Assembly: GCF_037658235.1 (NCBI RefSeq)
Contig: NZ_JBBJLN010000008.1
Location: 124,001 to 188,000 of the forward strand
Reading direction: 5' to 3'
Source: Yunchengibacter salinarum
GTDB lineage: Bacteria; Pseudomonadota; Alphaproteobacteria; Sphingomonadales; Kordiimonadaceae
Length of the DNA stretch: 64,000 nt
The notes under the pieces are model-generated. The model was not told where the DNA came from and ran no database searches. It saw nothing but the letters and a program-made list of their open reading frames with translations. The translations under genes and the position numbers were made by a program. Shown here piece by piece: positions 14,877 through 23,486 of the stretch (within the stretch, counting starts at the first letter, position 1; each line of letters opens with the position of its first letter).

Positions 14877-17867
14877 GTGTCTACGCACCGGATGACAAAA
14901 AAGCGCCTCCCGGCCTTCAATCTTCCGGGCCACTGGTCGGTTCGGCGATCCCTTTTGCTTGCGCTCAGCGCGCTGGGTCTGTTGACGGTGATCGCGGTGT
15001 ACGCGGCGGTGATGAGCACATTGCGCACCGCAACCGTTCTGGACCGCGTGGAGCACCGCGCCCTGCCAACGCTTGAAGTGGCCGCCAGCATCGCCAGCGA
15101 CAGTGTTCGGCTGGAAACGCTTGCATTGCGCCTGTCCGCGACGGAAACCATTTATGAAATGCAGGCGCTTCAGATGGAAGCCACGCGCCTTTATGCCACC
15201 CTGAAAAAGTCCATCGGCGAACTGGAAAAAACGATGGACAGCGCCGTGGCGCCCGAAGCGGAAACCATCGACTCCCTGCGCACCCAGCTTGAGAATAGCG
15301 CCGCCGCATTCGAAGAAAACCTGCTGCAAATGCGGGCACTGACGGCGCGGAAGCTGCAATTGAGCAAGACCCTTCGCCGGATGGCCGCCGCCCGTGCCGA
15401 TCTGCGCGACCGCGAAAACGGCACGCCCGGCCCGCACACAGCCGCCATTGGTCGGATCGTGGCAGCTTATGACACGGCGCTGGCGGATGCGAATGTGGCC
15501 CGCGCGGGCGTTATCGGCACGCATTTCCGGGCGGCCCGCGCCCTGCTCGACTCGCTGGACGGCGACACCGTGGCGGCACTTGCCGGGCCAATCGACGAAT
15601 TCCGGTCGCTGCTTGTGGCGCCGGGCGGGTTCTACCCGGAAAAGCTCGACCGGTTGCGCACCGAACTGACCCTGAAGCGCGCCATTGACCGACGCTTGCG
15701 GGACAGCCGTGCCATTGCCGCCGCCACCGCCGACATGGCCGCCCGCACCAGTGATCGCATTCGCAGCGATGCCAACAGCACCGCCAGCGATGCCCAGCGC
15801 ATGACCATTTTCGTTGTCGCCATGGGGGGTGTGGCCGGGTTGCTGATCCTGCTTGTCTTCACACTGGTGCGCCGCCGGATTTTGGCGCGGCTGGCACGGC
15901 TGCACCGGTCGGTGAAGGCCCAGGCCCAGGGGCACGATGTGCCGGTTGACACCGACGGCCATGACGAACTCGCGGAAATGGCACAGGATTTCCGCTATTT
16001 TCTCCATGCCATTCATGACCGGGAAGAAGCCCTGGTCGAAGCCCGCGACAAGGCGGAGGAGGCGGATCGCGCCAAATCCCTTTTCCTGGCCTCCATGAGC
16101 CATGAAATCCGCACGCCGATGAACGCCATCATCGGCATGAGCCATCTGACCCTGAAAACCCGGCTGGACAGCCAGCAGCGGGATTATGTGAACAAGATTC
16201 AGGTCTCGGCCAGGGCATTACTCGGCATCATCAATGACATACTCGATTTTTCCAAGATCGAGGCGGGCAAGATGACCGTGGATCACGCCCCCTTCCACAC
16301 CGATACTGTGATCGACCATCTGGCCAATGTGGTCAGCTATGCGGCCAGTGAAAAGGGGCTGGAATTCGTGCTGGACGTGGCCCCCGATTTCCCCCCGCGG
16401 CTGGTGGGGGATGCCGCGCGCATGGGGCAATTGCTGATCAATCTGGCCAATAATGCCGTGAAATTCACCGAGCAGGGCACGGTGATCGTGGCGCTGGACA
16501 GCCGCCCCCTGCCCGATGGCCGGGTGGAGATTATCGGCGCCATTCATGATACCGGCATCGGCATGACCAAAGACCAGATGGATCGTCTGTTCCAGTCTTT
16601 CCAGCAGGCGGACGGCTCCATCGGTCGCCGCTTCGGCGGCACCGGTCTCGGCCTGGCCATCAGCCGTCAGCTTGCCCGCCTGATGGATGGGGATGTCAGC
16701 GCCGAAAGCACGCCGGGCGAAGGCAGCACCTTCCGTTTCACCCTGGTGATGGACCGGGCCGACACCGACACGGGCACGATACGCCGTGGCCCCGACCCCG
16801 GCACGGGCACGGAGACGGAAGCGGGCGTCATGTCCGCCTTCCCCGGTGCGCACGTTCTTCTGGTGGAGGACAATGCGGTCAACCGGGAAATCGCCCAATC
16901 CTTCCTGGAAGCACTTGAGGTGCGCGTGACCACGGCCTGCGATGGCCGGGAGGCGATCGCGGCCCTGAAGGCAGACCGGTTCGACCTGGTGCTGATGGAT
17001 GTGGAAATGCCCGGCATGGACGGCCTGAGCGCCACACGCGCCATCCGCGCCGATACCGAACTGGCGCCGGTCCCCATTGTGGCGCTCACCGCGCACAGCG
17101 TTCTGTCCCACCGGCAGGATCAGCGCGATGCGGGGATGGACGATCACCTCTCCAAGCCGTTCGAACCGGCGGATCTGGCCGCGCTGCTGTCGCGCTGGCT
17201 CTCTGACCATGAAGTCCGACGGCCAGAGCGAAACACGGCGGACGATGCCGCCCCGGCCACACCGGGCGGCGCCTTCGATCTTGCCGGGGCACTTTCGGCC
17301 ACCGGCGACAGTCGGCGTCGACTCGCCGGTCTGAGTCAATCCTTTCTCGGCCAGTATGAAGGTTTCGCCAGCCGTTTGCGGGCCTGGGCCGCGTCAGGCG
17401 ACCGGGAGACAATCCGCGCCGAGACACACTCCCTGCGCTCGGTTCTGCCATATCTGGGCGCCAATCAACTGGCCAGTCTCGCCGGGCGGATCGAAAACGG
17501 GCTGCGGACGGGCGTATCCCTTGCGGACCTTGAAGCGGACATTGACCATTTTTCAGCGGCCATGGAAGATCTTGTTACCAGCGTCGGGGACTGGTGCCAT
17601 GAAGAAGCCGAAGCGGCCGCATCATCGCCAGAGGGCCTGGAAAACGAAAACGACGACGCGGACCTGCACAGCATGGCGGAGCGCGCGCGCGGCCTGCTGC
17701 GTCACGGCGATGCCGACGCCGAGACGGTGGTGCGCGCACTGGCCCGCCGGCTTGACGGGCAGGTGCCCGAAGCGCGGATCAGGCATCTGGTGACGGCCAC
17801 CATGGATCTGGAAATCGAAGAGGCCCTCGCCACGCTGGACGAGATCATGCAAAGCGTCGCGGCCTGA
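14877..17867 (+). CDS. TorS-like hybrid sensor histidine kinase (HisKA-HATPase-REC-Hpt)
   Basis: Protein of about 996 residues from GTG 14877; ATG 14892 is an alternative start. Domain order: first membrane segment (about 24-48), a long helical periplasmic sensor (about 49-305), second membrane segment (IFVVAMGGVAGLLILLVFTLV, about 309-330), HAMP, and HisKA with the phospho-histidine H409 in SHEIRTPMNAIIGMSHL. HATPase follows (DTGIGMTKDQM, FGGTGLGLAIS), then a receiver with Asp708 in LVLMDVEMPGMDG and lysine in SKPFEP, and an Hpt domain with H851 in AETHSLRSVLPYLGA. This is the TorS/ArcB-style three-step relay. The helical sensor with no recognisable ligand pocket suits reading a ligand through a partner protein. 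The divergent BMP-type protein is the natural candidate. The final output regulator is not in the window. The 3' end overlaps the convergent LodB-like gene by 23 bases. Confidence 0.92.
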   Translation: MSTHRMTKKRLPAFNLPGHWSVRRSLLLALSALGLLTVIAVYAAVMSTLRTATVLDRVEHRALPTLEVAASIASDSVRLETLALRLSATETIYEMQALQMEATRLYATLKKSIGELEKTMDSAVAPEAETIDSLRTQLENSAAAFEENLLQMRALTARKLQLSKTLRRMAAARADLRDRENGTPGPHTAAIGRIVAAYDTALADANVARAGVIGTHFRAARALLDSLDGDTVAALAGPIDEFRSLLVAPGGFYPEKLDRLRTELTLKRAIDRRLRDSRAIAAATADMAARTSDRIRSDANSTASDAQRMTIFVVAMGGVAGLLILLVFTLVRRRILARLARLHRSVKAQAQGHDVPVDTDGHDELAEMAQDFRYFLHAIHDREEALVEARDKAEEADRAKSLFLASMSHEIRTPMNAIIGMSHLTLKTRLDSQQRDYVNKIQVSARALLGIINDILDFSKIEAGKMTVDHAPFHTDTVIDHLANVVSYAASEKGLEFVLDVAPDFPPRLVGDAARMGQLLINLANNAVKFTEQGTVIVALDSRPLPDGRVEIIGAIHDTGIGMTKDQMDRLFQSFQQADGSIGRRFGGTGLGLAISRQLARLMDGDVSAESTPGEGSTFRFTLVMDRADTDTGTIRRGPDPGTGTETEAGVMSAFPGAHVLLVEDNAVNREIAQSFLEALEVRVTTACDGREAIAALKADRFDLVLMDVEMPGMDGLSATRAIRADTELAPVPIVALTAHSVLSHRQDQRDAGMDDHLSKPFEPADLAALLSRWLSDHEVRRPERNTADDAAPATPGGAFDLAGALSATGDSRRRLAGLSQSFLGQYEGFASRLRAWAASGDRETIRAETHSLRSVLPYLGANQLASLAGRIENGLRTGVSLADLEADIDHFSAAMEDLVTSVGDWCHEEAEAAASSPEGLENENDDADLHSMAERARGLLRHGDADAETVVRALARRLDGQVPEARIRHLVTATMDLEIEEALATLDEIMQSVAA

Positions 17868-18897
17868 TCCGGGCCCGCCAGAAAGGCCGCTGTGGCCAGC
17901 GCCCCTCCACCGCATAGGCACCAAAACGGGCCTGCTCGAACGCCCGGTGAGCGCTCTGCTGTCGCCGGATAAAACAGGCACAGGCGGCATCCCGCGCGCC
18001 CTTGTCCACCGGGGTCAGCATGGCGGTGGCGGCATCCGCGCCCATGGCAAGGGCGCGGCCAATACCGTCACCCGCCAGGGGATCGCCAGCCCATAAAGCG
18101 TCGCCAATGGCACACCAGCCGGGCCCGCGGGCGCCGTCCGTCCAATAGGTTTGCGCCGGGGCGAGGCCCAGCGGCGTACGAGCCGCCCAGGCGGCATCCC
18201 CCGGCGGCGGGGGCAGCGCGTGGCGGCTGTCCCCAAGGCGGCCGATCATGCGCCCGCCATCGGGTGTGGCATGGGCATAGATCCAGCCATCGGGCGTGGC
18301 CGCCATATGCAAATAGGCCATGGGCGCGCTTCCCGGCGCCGCCGCCGACAGCAGGGCACGGTCGGCGATCAGACGGTCACCGTATTGACGAACAGGGCGG
18401 CGTGGCCCCGGCGCCACCGGCAGCGGAGCGCGGCCAGTGGCAAGCAGGGCATGGCGGGCTCTGAGCGGGGGTGCGTCAGCCGTCAGAAGAACACGCAGGC
18501 CGACCCCGCTGTCATCCGTCACCAGCGCCCGGACACGATCGCGCAGCAGCGTGACCCCGGCGGCTGACAGGGCCGCCTTCAACGCCCGGTCCAGCGCCTG
18601 TCGCCAGATCATGCGGCCATGACCGAAAGCGGCGGCCCAGTAATCCTGCGCCGCCATCTGCCCGCTGCCCCACTGGGTGCGCGTGCCAAGGCAGGCGGGG
18701 GCATCCGTCAGCGCGCCGGGGCCGAGCAGTTGGTCCAGTTGCTCCACCGCCCACGGGGTGAGGATTTCACAGCGCTGGTCATCCGCGGTTGCATTATCCA
18801 CACCAAGAACATGCCATCCCGCCCGCGCCAGCAGAAGGGCTGCTGTCGCCCCCGCCGGGCCAAGACCTGTGACCACCGCATCAGCCAAGCGTGCCAT
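17845..18897 (-). CDS. LodB-like FAD-dependent oxidoreductase
   Basis: Protein of 350 residues from the ATG at 18897, chosen for the Shine-Dalgarno-like AAGGGCAGGA and because the FAD loop (AVVTGLGPAGATAALLLARAG) then sits at residues 6-26. The length and second flavin motif (GPGWCAIGDALWAGDPLAGDG) fit the tryptophan-halogenase/LodB-like flavoproteins. LodB proteins are required to form the cysteine tryptophylquinone of LodA/GoxA enzymes. Sequence alone does not separate LodB from other small flavin monooxygenases. The decisive argument is context: a LodA-like gene lies 1.7 kb away, and the gene diverges from the cytochrome-quinoprotein pair across a 92-base promoter region. Confidence 0.72.
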   Translation of the reverse strand: MARLADAVVTGLGPAGATAALLLARAGWHVLGVDNATADDQRCEILTPWAVEQLDQLLGPGALTDAPACLGTRTQWGSGQMAAQDYWAAAFGHGRMIWRQALDRALKAALSAAGVTLLRDRVRALVTDDSGVGLRVLLTADAPPLRARHALLATGRAPLPVAPGPRRPVRQYGDRLIADRALLSAAAPGSAPMAYLHMAATPDGWIYAHATPDGGRMIGRLGDSRHALPPPPGDAAWAARTPLGLAPAQTYWTDGARGPGWCAIGDALWAGDPLAGDGIGRALAMGADAATAMLTPVDKGARDAACACFIRRQQSAHRAFEQARFGAYAVEGRWPQRPFWRARIRPRRFA

Positions 18898-18989
18898 TTT
18901 CCTGCCCTTGCATTTGCAAGTTGCCGTTTTCTTCTTTTGATTGTAAAGTTGTGCCGCTTGTGCGACCTGCATTATTAAGGACACGCGCC
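18898..18989. promoter_or_regulatory. divergent promoter region with CTTGCA-TT-TGCAAG inverted repeat
   Basis: The 92 bases separate the LodB-like gene and the cytochrome gene. A perfect 6-2-6 inverted repeat, CTTGCATTTGCAAG, lies at 18907-18920. It is placed 10 bases ahead of the LodB-like start codon, where a bound repressor could block both directions. Downstream are AT-rich stretches (TTTTGATTGTAAAGTTG). Confidence 0.5.
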
Positions 18990-20465
18990 ATGCCCGCCAT
19001 CAAGCCCTTTTTTATCATAACGGCCCTGTTGCTCGCCGCGTGCGGCGATAACGGCGCCACGGACGGCCCGACCGGGCCTGCCGAACCCCTGTCCCAACAG
19101 ACGGATGTGACCAGCCAGCCGCCCATTCCGGCCTGCAATGCCGGGGCTGCCACCTGGTCCGACTGGCAAACCAGGGCGGTCGATTACCTGTTGGAGCCCA
19201 CCTATACCAAGGTGACGCCGCCCGTGCTTGATCGGGAAACGGTGATCGCGCGGGGCTACGGGCTTTATGAAGCCTTGCGCGCCTGCCCGGGGCAAACCGG
19301 GGCGGCGCCGCTGGCCCCGCTGTTCGACTTTACCAGGGCCCTGCACTGGATGGCCCTGACCGGCCCGCTGGACAAGGACACCCACGCACTGGGCTATCCC
19401 GTGAACGATCGGGACTATTTCTATGCCGCCCAGCCTTATGTGCAATTCCCCGATCTGGTGACCAGCCAGCCCATGCTGGAAGCGATGAGCGACCCCGAAA
19501 CCTATTACAAGGCCATGGAAATGGTCGCGGACCATAACAAGACCCTGCCGGAATCGCGGAAATGGATTGCGCTGCCCTATCGCGGCCAGTTCGTCAAATC
19601 GCCCGACGGGGTCACCTATGGCCGTTTCCTGATCGTGGTGCCCAATGTGCCGGGGCCAAACGGATCGGGAATCATGGACCAGTGGGTGCTGTTCGGCATG
19701 TTGCTGCCGGAGGACGACAGCCGCCTGGTATCCTACAGCCTGTCCATGGTCAGTGTGTGGCGGGCATCGGCGGATGCCACGGAAACAAAGACCCATATCG
19801 TGGATTTCATGCGCATGGAAGCCGATGACGGCAGCATCCAGATCATCCCCAACATGATGAATTACAGCGATGCCAGCGCCAATTGCTATGATTGCCACAA
19901 GGCGCCGGTGCTGGCCATCCACCCCGAAACGGTGTTCGATTTCGATTCGGCGGGAAGCCTGCAACCCCTGCCGGAAGACAAGGCATCCGCCATTTTGCAG
20001 CGCATCAACGGGCGGATTCCCAGCTATGGGCCGCCGCATTTTCCCTCCGGCCACGGCACGAAGATGGACACCCACGCCTATGGCCCGCCACTCGGCCCGG
20101 TGGGGGCCAGCCGCAGCGATGCCTTTCTTGACCGGTGCAGCGCGGAAAGCGGCATCAGCAGCGCTTCATACCCCGCAATACGCGATGCCATGGATTGCGC
20201 CATGTGCCACAACAATGCCGATGGCGGCCTGGGCAATCTGAACTATCTGGCGGCGGTGCCCAGCAACCGGGACAGCACCGCCTTTCAAAGCGGCACCAAT
20301 TTCGTCGCCTCTTATGTCACCAAGGGCCTGATGCCGCCCTCGGCAGACCTGACCGCCAATGAACGGCAGGCCGTGGCCCAATGCCTGATGGACGAATATC
20401 TGAACCCGGTGGCGCAAAGCGGCCTTTTCCGGGACTGGCTGCTGGGCAAGACCGTTCCCCGTTAA
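18990..20465 (+). CDS. diheme c-type cytochrome lipoprotein
   Basis: Protein of 491 residues from the ATG at 18990 (Shine-Dalgarno TTAAGGACA). The N-terminus is a lipoprotein signal ending in lipobox LLAAC (acylated Cys18). Two haem c sites are visible, C299-Y-D-C302-H303 and C403-A-M-C406-H407, with candidate distal methionines in MMNYSD and GLMPPSAD. The roughly 270 residues before the first haem are not recognised. The protein is predicted to be membrane-anchored and to face the periplasm or outer surface. It is 88 bases upstream of the LodA-like gene on the same strand, so an electron-acceptor role for that quinoprotein is plausible. That role is inference; diheme partners are known for quinohemoprotein amine dehydrogenase. 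Confidence 0.82.
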   Translation: MPAIKPFFIITALLLAACGDNGATDGPTGPAEPLSQQTDVTSQPPIPACNAGAATWSDWQTRAVDYLLEPTYTKVTPPVLDRETVIARGYGLYEALRACPGQTGAAPLAPLFDFTRALHWMALTGPLDKDTHALGYPVNDRDYFYAAQPYVQFPDLVTSQPMLEAMSDPETYYKAMEMVADHNKTLPESRKWIALPYRGQFVKSPDGVTYGRFLIVVPNVPGPNGSGIMDQWVLFGMLLPEDDSRLVSYSLSMVSVWRASADATETKTHIVDFMRMEADDGSIQIIPNMMNYSDASANCYDCHKAPVLAIHPETVFDFDSAGSLQPLPEDKASAILQRINGRIPSYGPPHFPSGHGTKMDTHAYGPPLGPVGASRSDAFLDRCSAESGISSASYPAIRDAMDCAMCHNNADGGLGNLNYLAAVPSNRDSTAFQSGTNFVASYVTKGLMPPSADLTANERQAVAQCLMDEYLNPVAQSGLFRDWLLGKTVPR

Positions 20466-20553
20466 CTCGCCGCCACCCACGGCATGTCCCCATGATCCTT
20501 CCCCGTGATCCGCCCGGCCCGGATCTTCTTTTCCAAAGTCCAGGAGATGCACC

Positions 20554-22305
20554 ATGACCCGCCGTTTCGAGATCGTTCCTTCCATCGGCATTTCCCGACT
20601 GGGTGACAGCCCGGACAGCTATATGATCGGCCCGGAAAAGGCGAACGCCCTTCCCCTGGAGCCGGATGGCACCACACCCGTGCGCACCTTCCGGGACGAC
20701 AATGGCCGAATGCGCCGCCAGGCCGCACGCTTCCGCGTTTTCGTGTTCGACGACGCAAACCCGGACGGGCGCCCCGTGGACCTTGGCGCAGACGCCATCA
20801 AGGAAATCCGCTGGTCCGTCCATGTGGCCAATAAAAAGGCCATCTGGTACCAGTTCGACAATATTGTGGGTCGCGGCGGACACTATCCCGCGGATGCCAA
20901 AAAACGCAATCCGCAATGGAAAACCGACGCCCGGCGCATCAGGGCGATCATTGATCCGGGGCCACGCACGCTGACCGGGGCGGGCCAGAAGGTCTCGTTC
21001 GATGCCGCGAGCGCGCCCGGCGGCTACGCAGCGACCTTCCCGCCGGCGCTTCATCCGAAATCCGTCACCACCCTTGGCAACGCCCTGACAAAAGGCGCGG
21101 ACGAGCTTCTGGTGCTGGGGGGCCATGGTTGTTCCGGTTCCGAAAAGACGCCGAAGATCAGCAGTTACGCCAATAATGACTATTGGTTCGACGACACATC
21201 CGACGGCACGGTGGATGCCGAAATCATCCTTGAAAGCGGGGAGACCCTTCAGGCACGCGGGGCATGGGTCATTGCGGCACCGCCCAAATATGCCCCGGAA
21301 ATACCCAATGTAATCACACTTTACGATGTGATGACGGATGTGGCCGCGCGGGCCCTCGGCGCCTGGCCCGGTCTGTTTGACGATGGCGGGTTCAACCCGG
21401 CCTTCATGCCCGCCTTTGACCGGGACATTCAACCTATTCTCGCCGCCGCCGGGATGCAGGATTGGGTCGCCAAGGCACCCACCGGCACCGTGCCCCCGAT
21501 CAAGGATGGCTATGTGGACCTGAGCGGCATCCCCGACAGCGCCCATCTCATGGTGATGGACCGGCTGGGCGACCCGGACCCGGCCTATAATGCGGATCGC
21601 CAGCGTATCTTCAATATTCTTCGCGCGGCGGACCAGCCGCAGCAGTTCCTGGCCGAGCGGCATTATGCCATGCCCATGCTGGCCGGAAATGATCCGTTCC
21701 AGAATGACGGCAAGGACGCCACCGAGCCTTTTGCCGTGCTGACGCCAACGCAGTATTCCATGCTCGGACAATGGGCGGCGGGCAAATTCACCGCCACCGG
21801 CCCAAAGGCCGGCGGCGCCGCCGCCGTGACGGAAGGCGTATTGCGCAACTGTGTGGGCGGGCCGTTCTGCCCCGGCATCGAAATGACCTGGATCAGCTTC
21901 AATGCCGGCATGTATGACGCCCCCTACCACATCAGGCGCGCCCCGGTGACCGCCCCGCTCTCTCTTGGCGGCGAACCGCAGGACGGCAGCCAGCCCGGCG
22001 ACCTGACCAAGCGCATGGCGCTGCCCTGGCAGGCGGATTTCAACGAATGCTCGGTGCAGGAAATCGCGCTGGACAATGCGGGCGATCTTAGAAAGGCGCA
22101 GGTCCTGTGGTGGCCGGCACAGCGGCCTTACCGAGTGAATGTAACCACCGCTGAAGGGGGCACGGCGATCAAGCCCTGGTCGCGCGGCGTGTCCGACGAT
22201 CTCGCCATGGTCACAGCCTGGGCCGGGCTCGGCTTCGTCACCAATAGCGACCCGGTTGTGCCCTTTTATCAGGAAACGGAGCGCACCCTGAAGGACGGAG
22301 ACTGA
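20554..22305 (+). CDS. LodA/GoxA-like quinoprotein (cysteine tryptophylquinone family)
   Basis: Protein of 583 residues. The start follows CAGGAG at 20541-20546. The N-terminus has the family opening SIGISRLGDSPDSYMIGPEK, and further family segments are KEIRWSVHVANKKAIWYQFDN and VLGGHGCSG. Candidate cofactor residues are Cys433 in NCVGGPFCPGIE and Trp492 in LPWQADF, 59 residues apart, similar to the Cys-Trp spacing I recall for LodA. The downstream block WWPAQRP is also conserved. LodA oxidises the epsilon-amine of lysine and GoxA oxidises glycine; substrates of other groups are mostly unknown. No signal peptide is visible, as in LodA. A LodB-like maturation flavoprotein and a diheme cytochrome lie next to it. 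Family assignment is strong; substrate is unknown, and dehydrogenase versus oxidase mode is open. Confidence 0.85.
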   Translation: MTRRFEIVPSIGISRLGDSPDSYMIGPEKANALPLEPDGTTPVRTFRDDNGRMRRQAARFRVFVFDDANPDGRPVDLGADAIKEIRWSVHVANKKAIWYQFDNIVGRGGHYPADAKKRNPQWKTDARRIRAIIDPGPRTLTGAGQKVSFDAASAPGGYAATFPPALHPKSVTTLGNALTKGADELLVLGGHGCSGSEKTPKISSYANNDYWFDDTSDGTVDAEIILESGETLQARGAWVIAAPPKYAPEIPNVITLYDVMTDVAARALGAWPGLFDDGGFNPAFMPAFDRDIQPILAAAGMQDWVAKAPTGTVPPIKDGYVDLSGIPDSAHLMVMDRLGDPDPAYNADRQRIFNILRAADQPQQFLAERHYAMPMLAGNDPFQNDGKDATEPFAVLTPTQYSMLGQWAAGKFTATGPKAGGAAAVTEGVLRNCVGGPFCPGIEMTWISFNAGMYDAPYHIRRAPVTAPLSLGGEPQDGSQPGDLTKRMALPWQADFNECSVQEIALDNAGDLRKAQVLWWPAQRPYRVNVTTAEGGTAIKPWSRGVSDDLAMVTAWAGLGFVTNSDPVVPFYQETERTLKDGD

Positions 22306-22322
22306 CAGCCCGGCCCCCTGGC

Positions 22323-23153
22323 TCAGTAATCAATCAGCCTTTGAAAGAAATCGGCCATCCGCGCGAATTCCCGCGCATAGGCGGATTGCAGCCGGGCAAA
22401 GGCGGCGTGGTCCACAGGGCGCCCCTGCATGGCGGCATCGCCCGCTTTTTCCAGCTCCGCGGCAAGGTCCCGCACACGATCCGCATTCAGGGACCGGCAA
22501 GCGCCGCGCACCTGATGCGCGTCATGAACCAGCGCGGCCCATCCGCCCTCCCCGTCCATCGGTGCCGTATCGGGCGCAAAAGCGGCGATTCGGGCGGCCC
22601 CGGCACCATGGGTTTCCAGAAACTCGGCCAATACCTCCTGCAAGGGGCCTTCAAGGCCATCGAACAGATCGATCAGCGGGCCGATCCGAACACCGATCGC
22701 CTCACCCTCCCGCACAAGGGCGGCCTGACCGGTGCCCCCTTCGGCCATCTTGATGGCATTCTTGCGCCTTTCCGCAAAACCGCCGGGGAACAGCCGGGTC
22801 AAGGTTTCCACCAGGCTGTCCGCCGTCACCGGCTTGGGGAGAAAGGCATCCATTCCAGCGCTTCGGCAGGTGGCACGCTCGGCGGCGGTATCCCGCCCGC
22901 TCATGCCGATAATGGGAAGGCGGGCAAGCGCCTTTTCCGCCCGAATGGCGCGGGCAAGGCCGGGGCCATCCAGATCAGCCATACTGAAATCGGTCAGCAC
23001 CACATCCACCGCCGTACTGCCCACCCGGTCCAATGCCTGACGACCACTTTTGGCCAGAAGAACCCGACCAAGCGGCCGCAGCATGTCCACCAGGACACGG
23101 CGGGTCACGGGATCGTCCTCCACAAGCAGAATGGTCGCCTCATCGGGTCTCAT
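22323..23153 (-). CDS. receiver-Hpt phosphorelay protein without output domain
   Basis: Protein of 276 residues. An N-terminal receiver (about 7-125) has the acidic pair E12-D13-D14, phospho-acceptor D55 (VVLTDFSMADLDG), and K107 in LPKPVT. A C-terminal helical domain (about 160-276) carries H213 in HDAHQVRGACRSLNA, the pattern of an Hpt phosphotransfer site. There is no DNA-binding or enzymatic output domain, so it probably shuttles phosphate or acts as a sink. It converges on the LodA-like gene with a 17-base gap. The nearest kinase is the hybrid kinase ending 4.5 kb away, which already has its own receiver and Hpt. Direct coupling is inferred from location only. Confidence 0.85.
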   Translation of the reverse strand: MRPDEATILLVEDDPVTRRVLVDMLRPLGRVLLAKSGRQALDRVGSTAVDVVLTDFSMADLDGPGLARAIRAEKALARLPIIGMSGRDTAAERATCRSAGMDAFLPKPVTADSLVETLTRLFPGGFAERRKNAIKMAEGGTGQAALVREGEAIGVRIGPLIDLFDGLEGPLQEVLAEFLETHGAGAARIAAFAPDTAPMDGEGGWAALVHDAHQVRGACRSLNADRVRDLAAELEKAGDAAMQGRPVDHAAFARLQSAYAREFARMADFFQRLIDY

Positions 23154-23409
23154 TGCATACCCTTTTAGAGAGAGTCGCCTAACCTGAGATAGATTTTGCC
23201 TAAAATCTTACAGTTGGCAAGGGCATAAACCCGCTATTTTACCCTCAACCCGCCCCAACCCCCCGGAACCAACCCACCATATCGCAAAGCCAAGCAAAGC
23301 GCCTGCATTGGCCGCGCTCACCATCCACAAAAGAGGAATCACAAAACAGCCCGCCCCATAAACCCGGAGCAGACCAAAAAACGAAAAAACAACATGCCTG
23401 AAATGAAGA

Positions 23410-23486
<77 letters not shown>

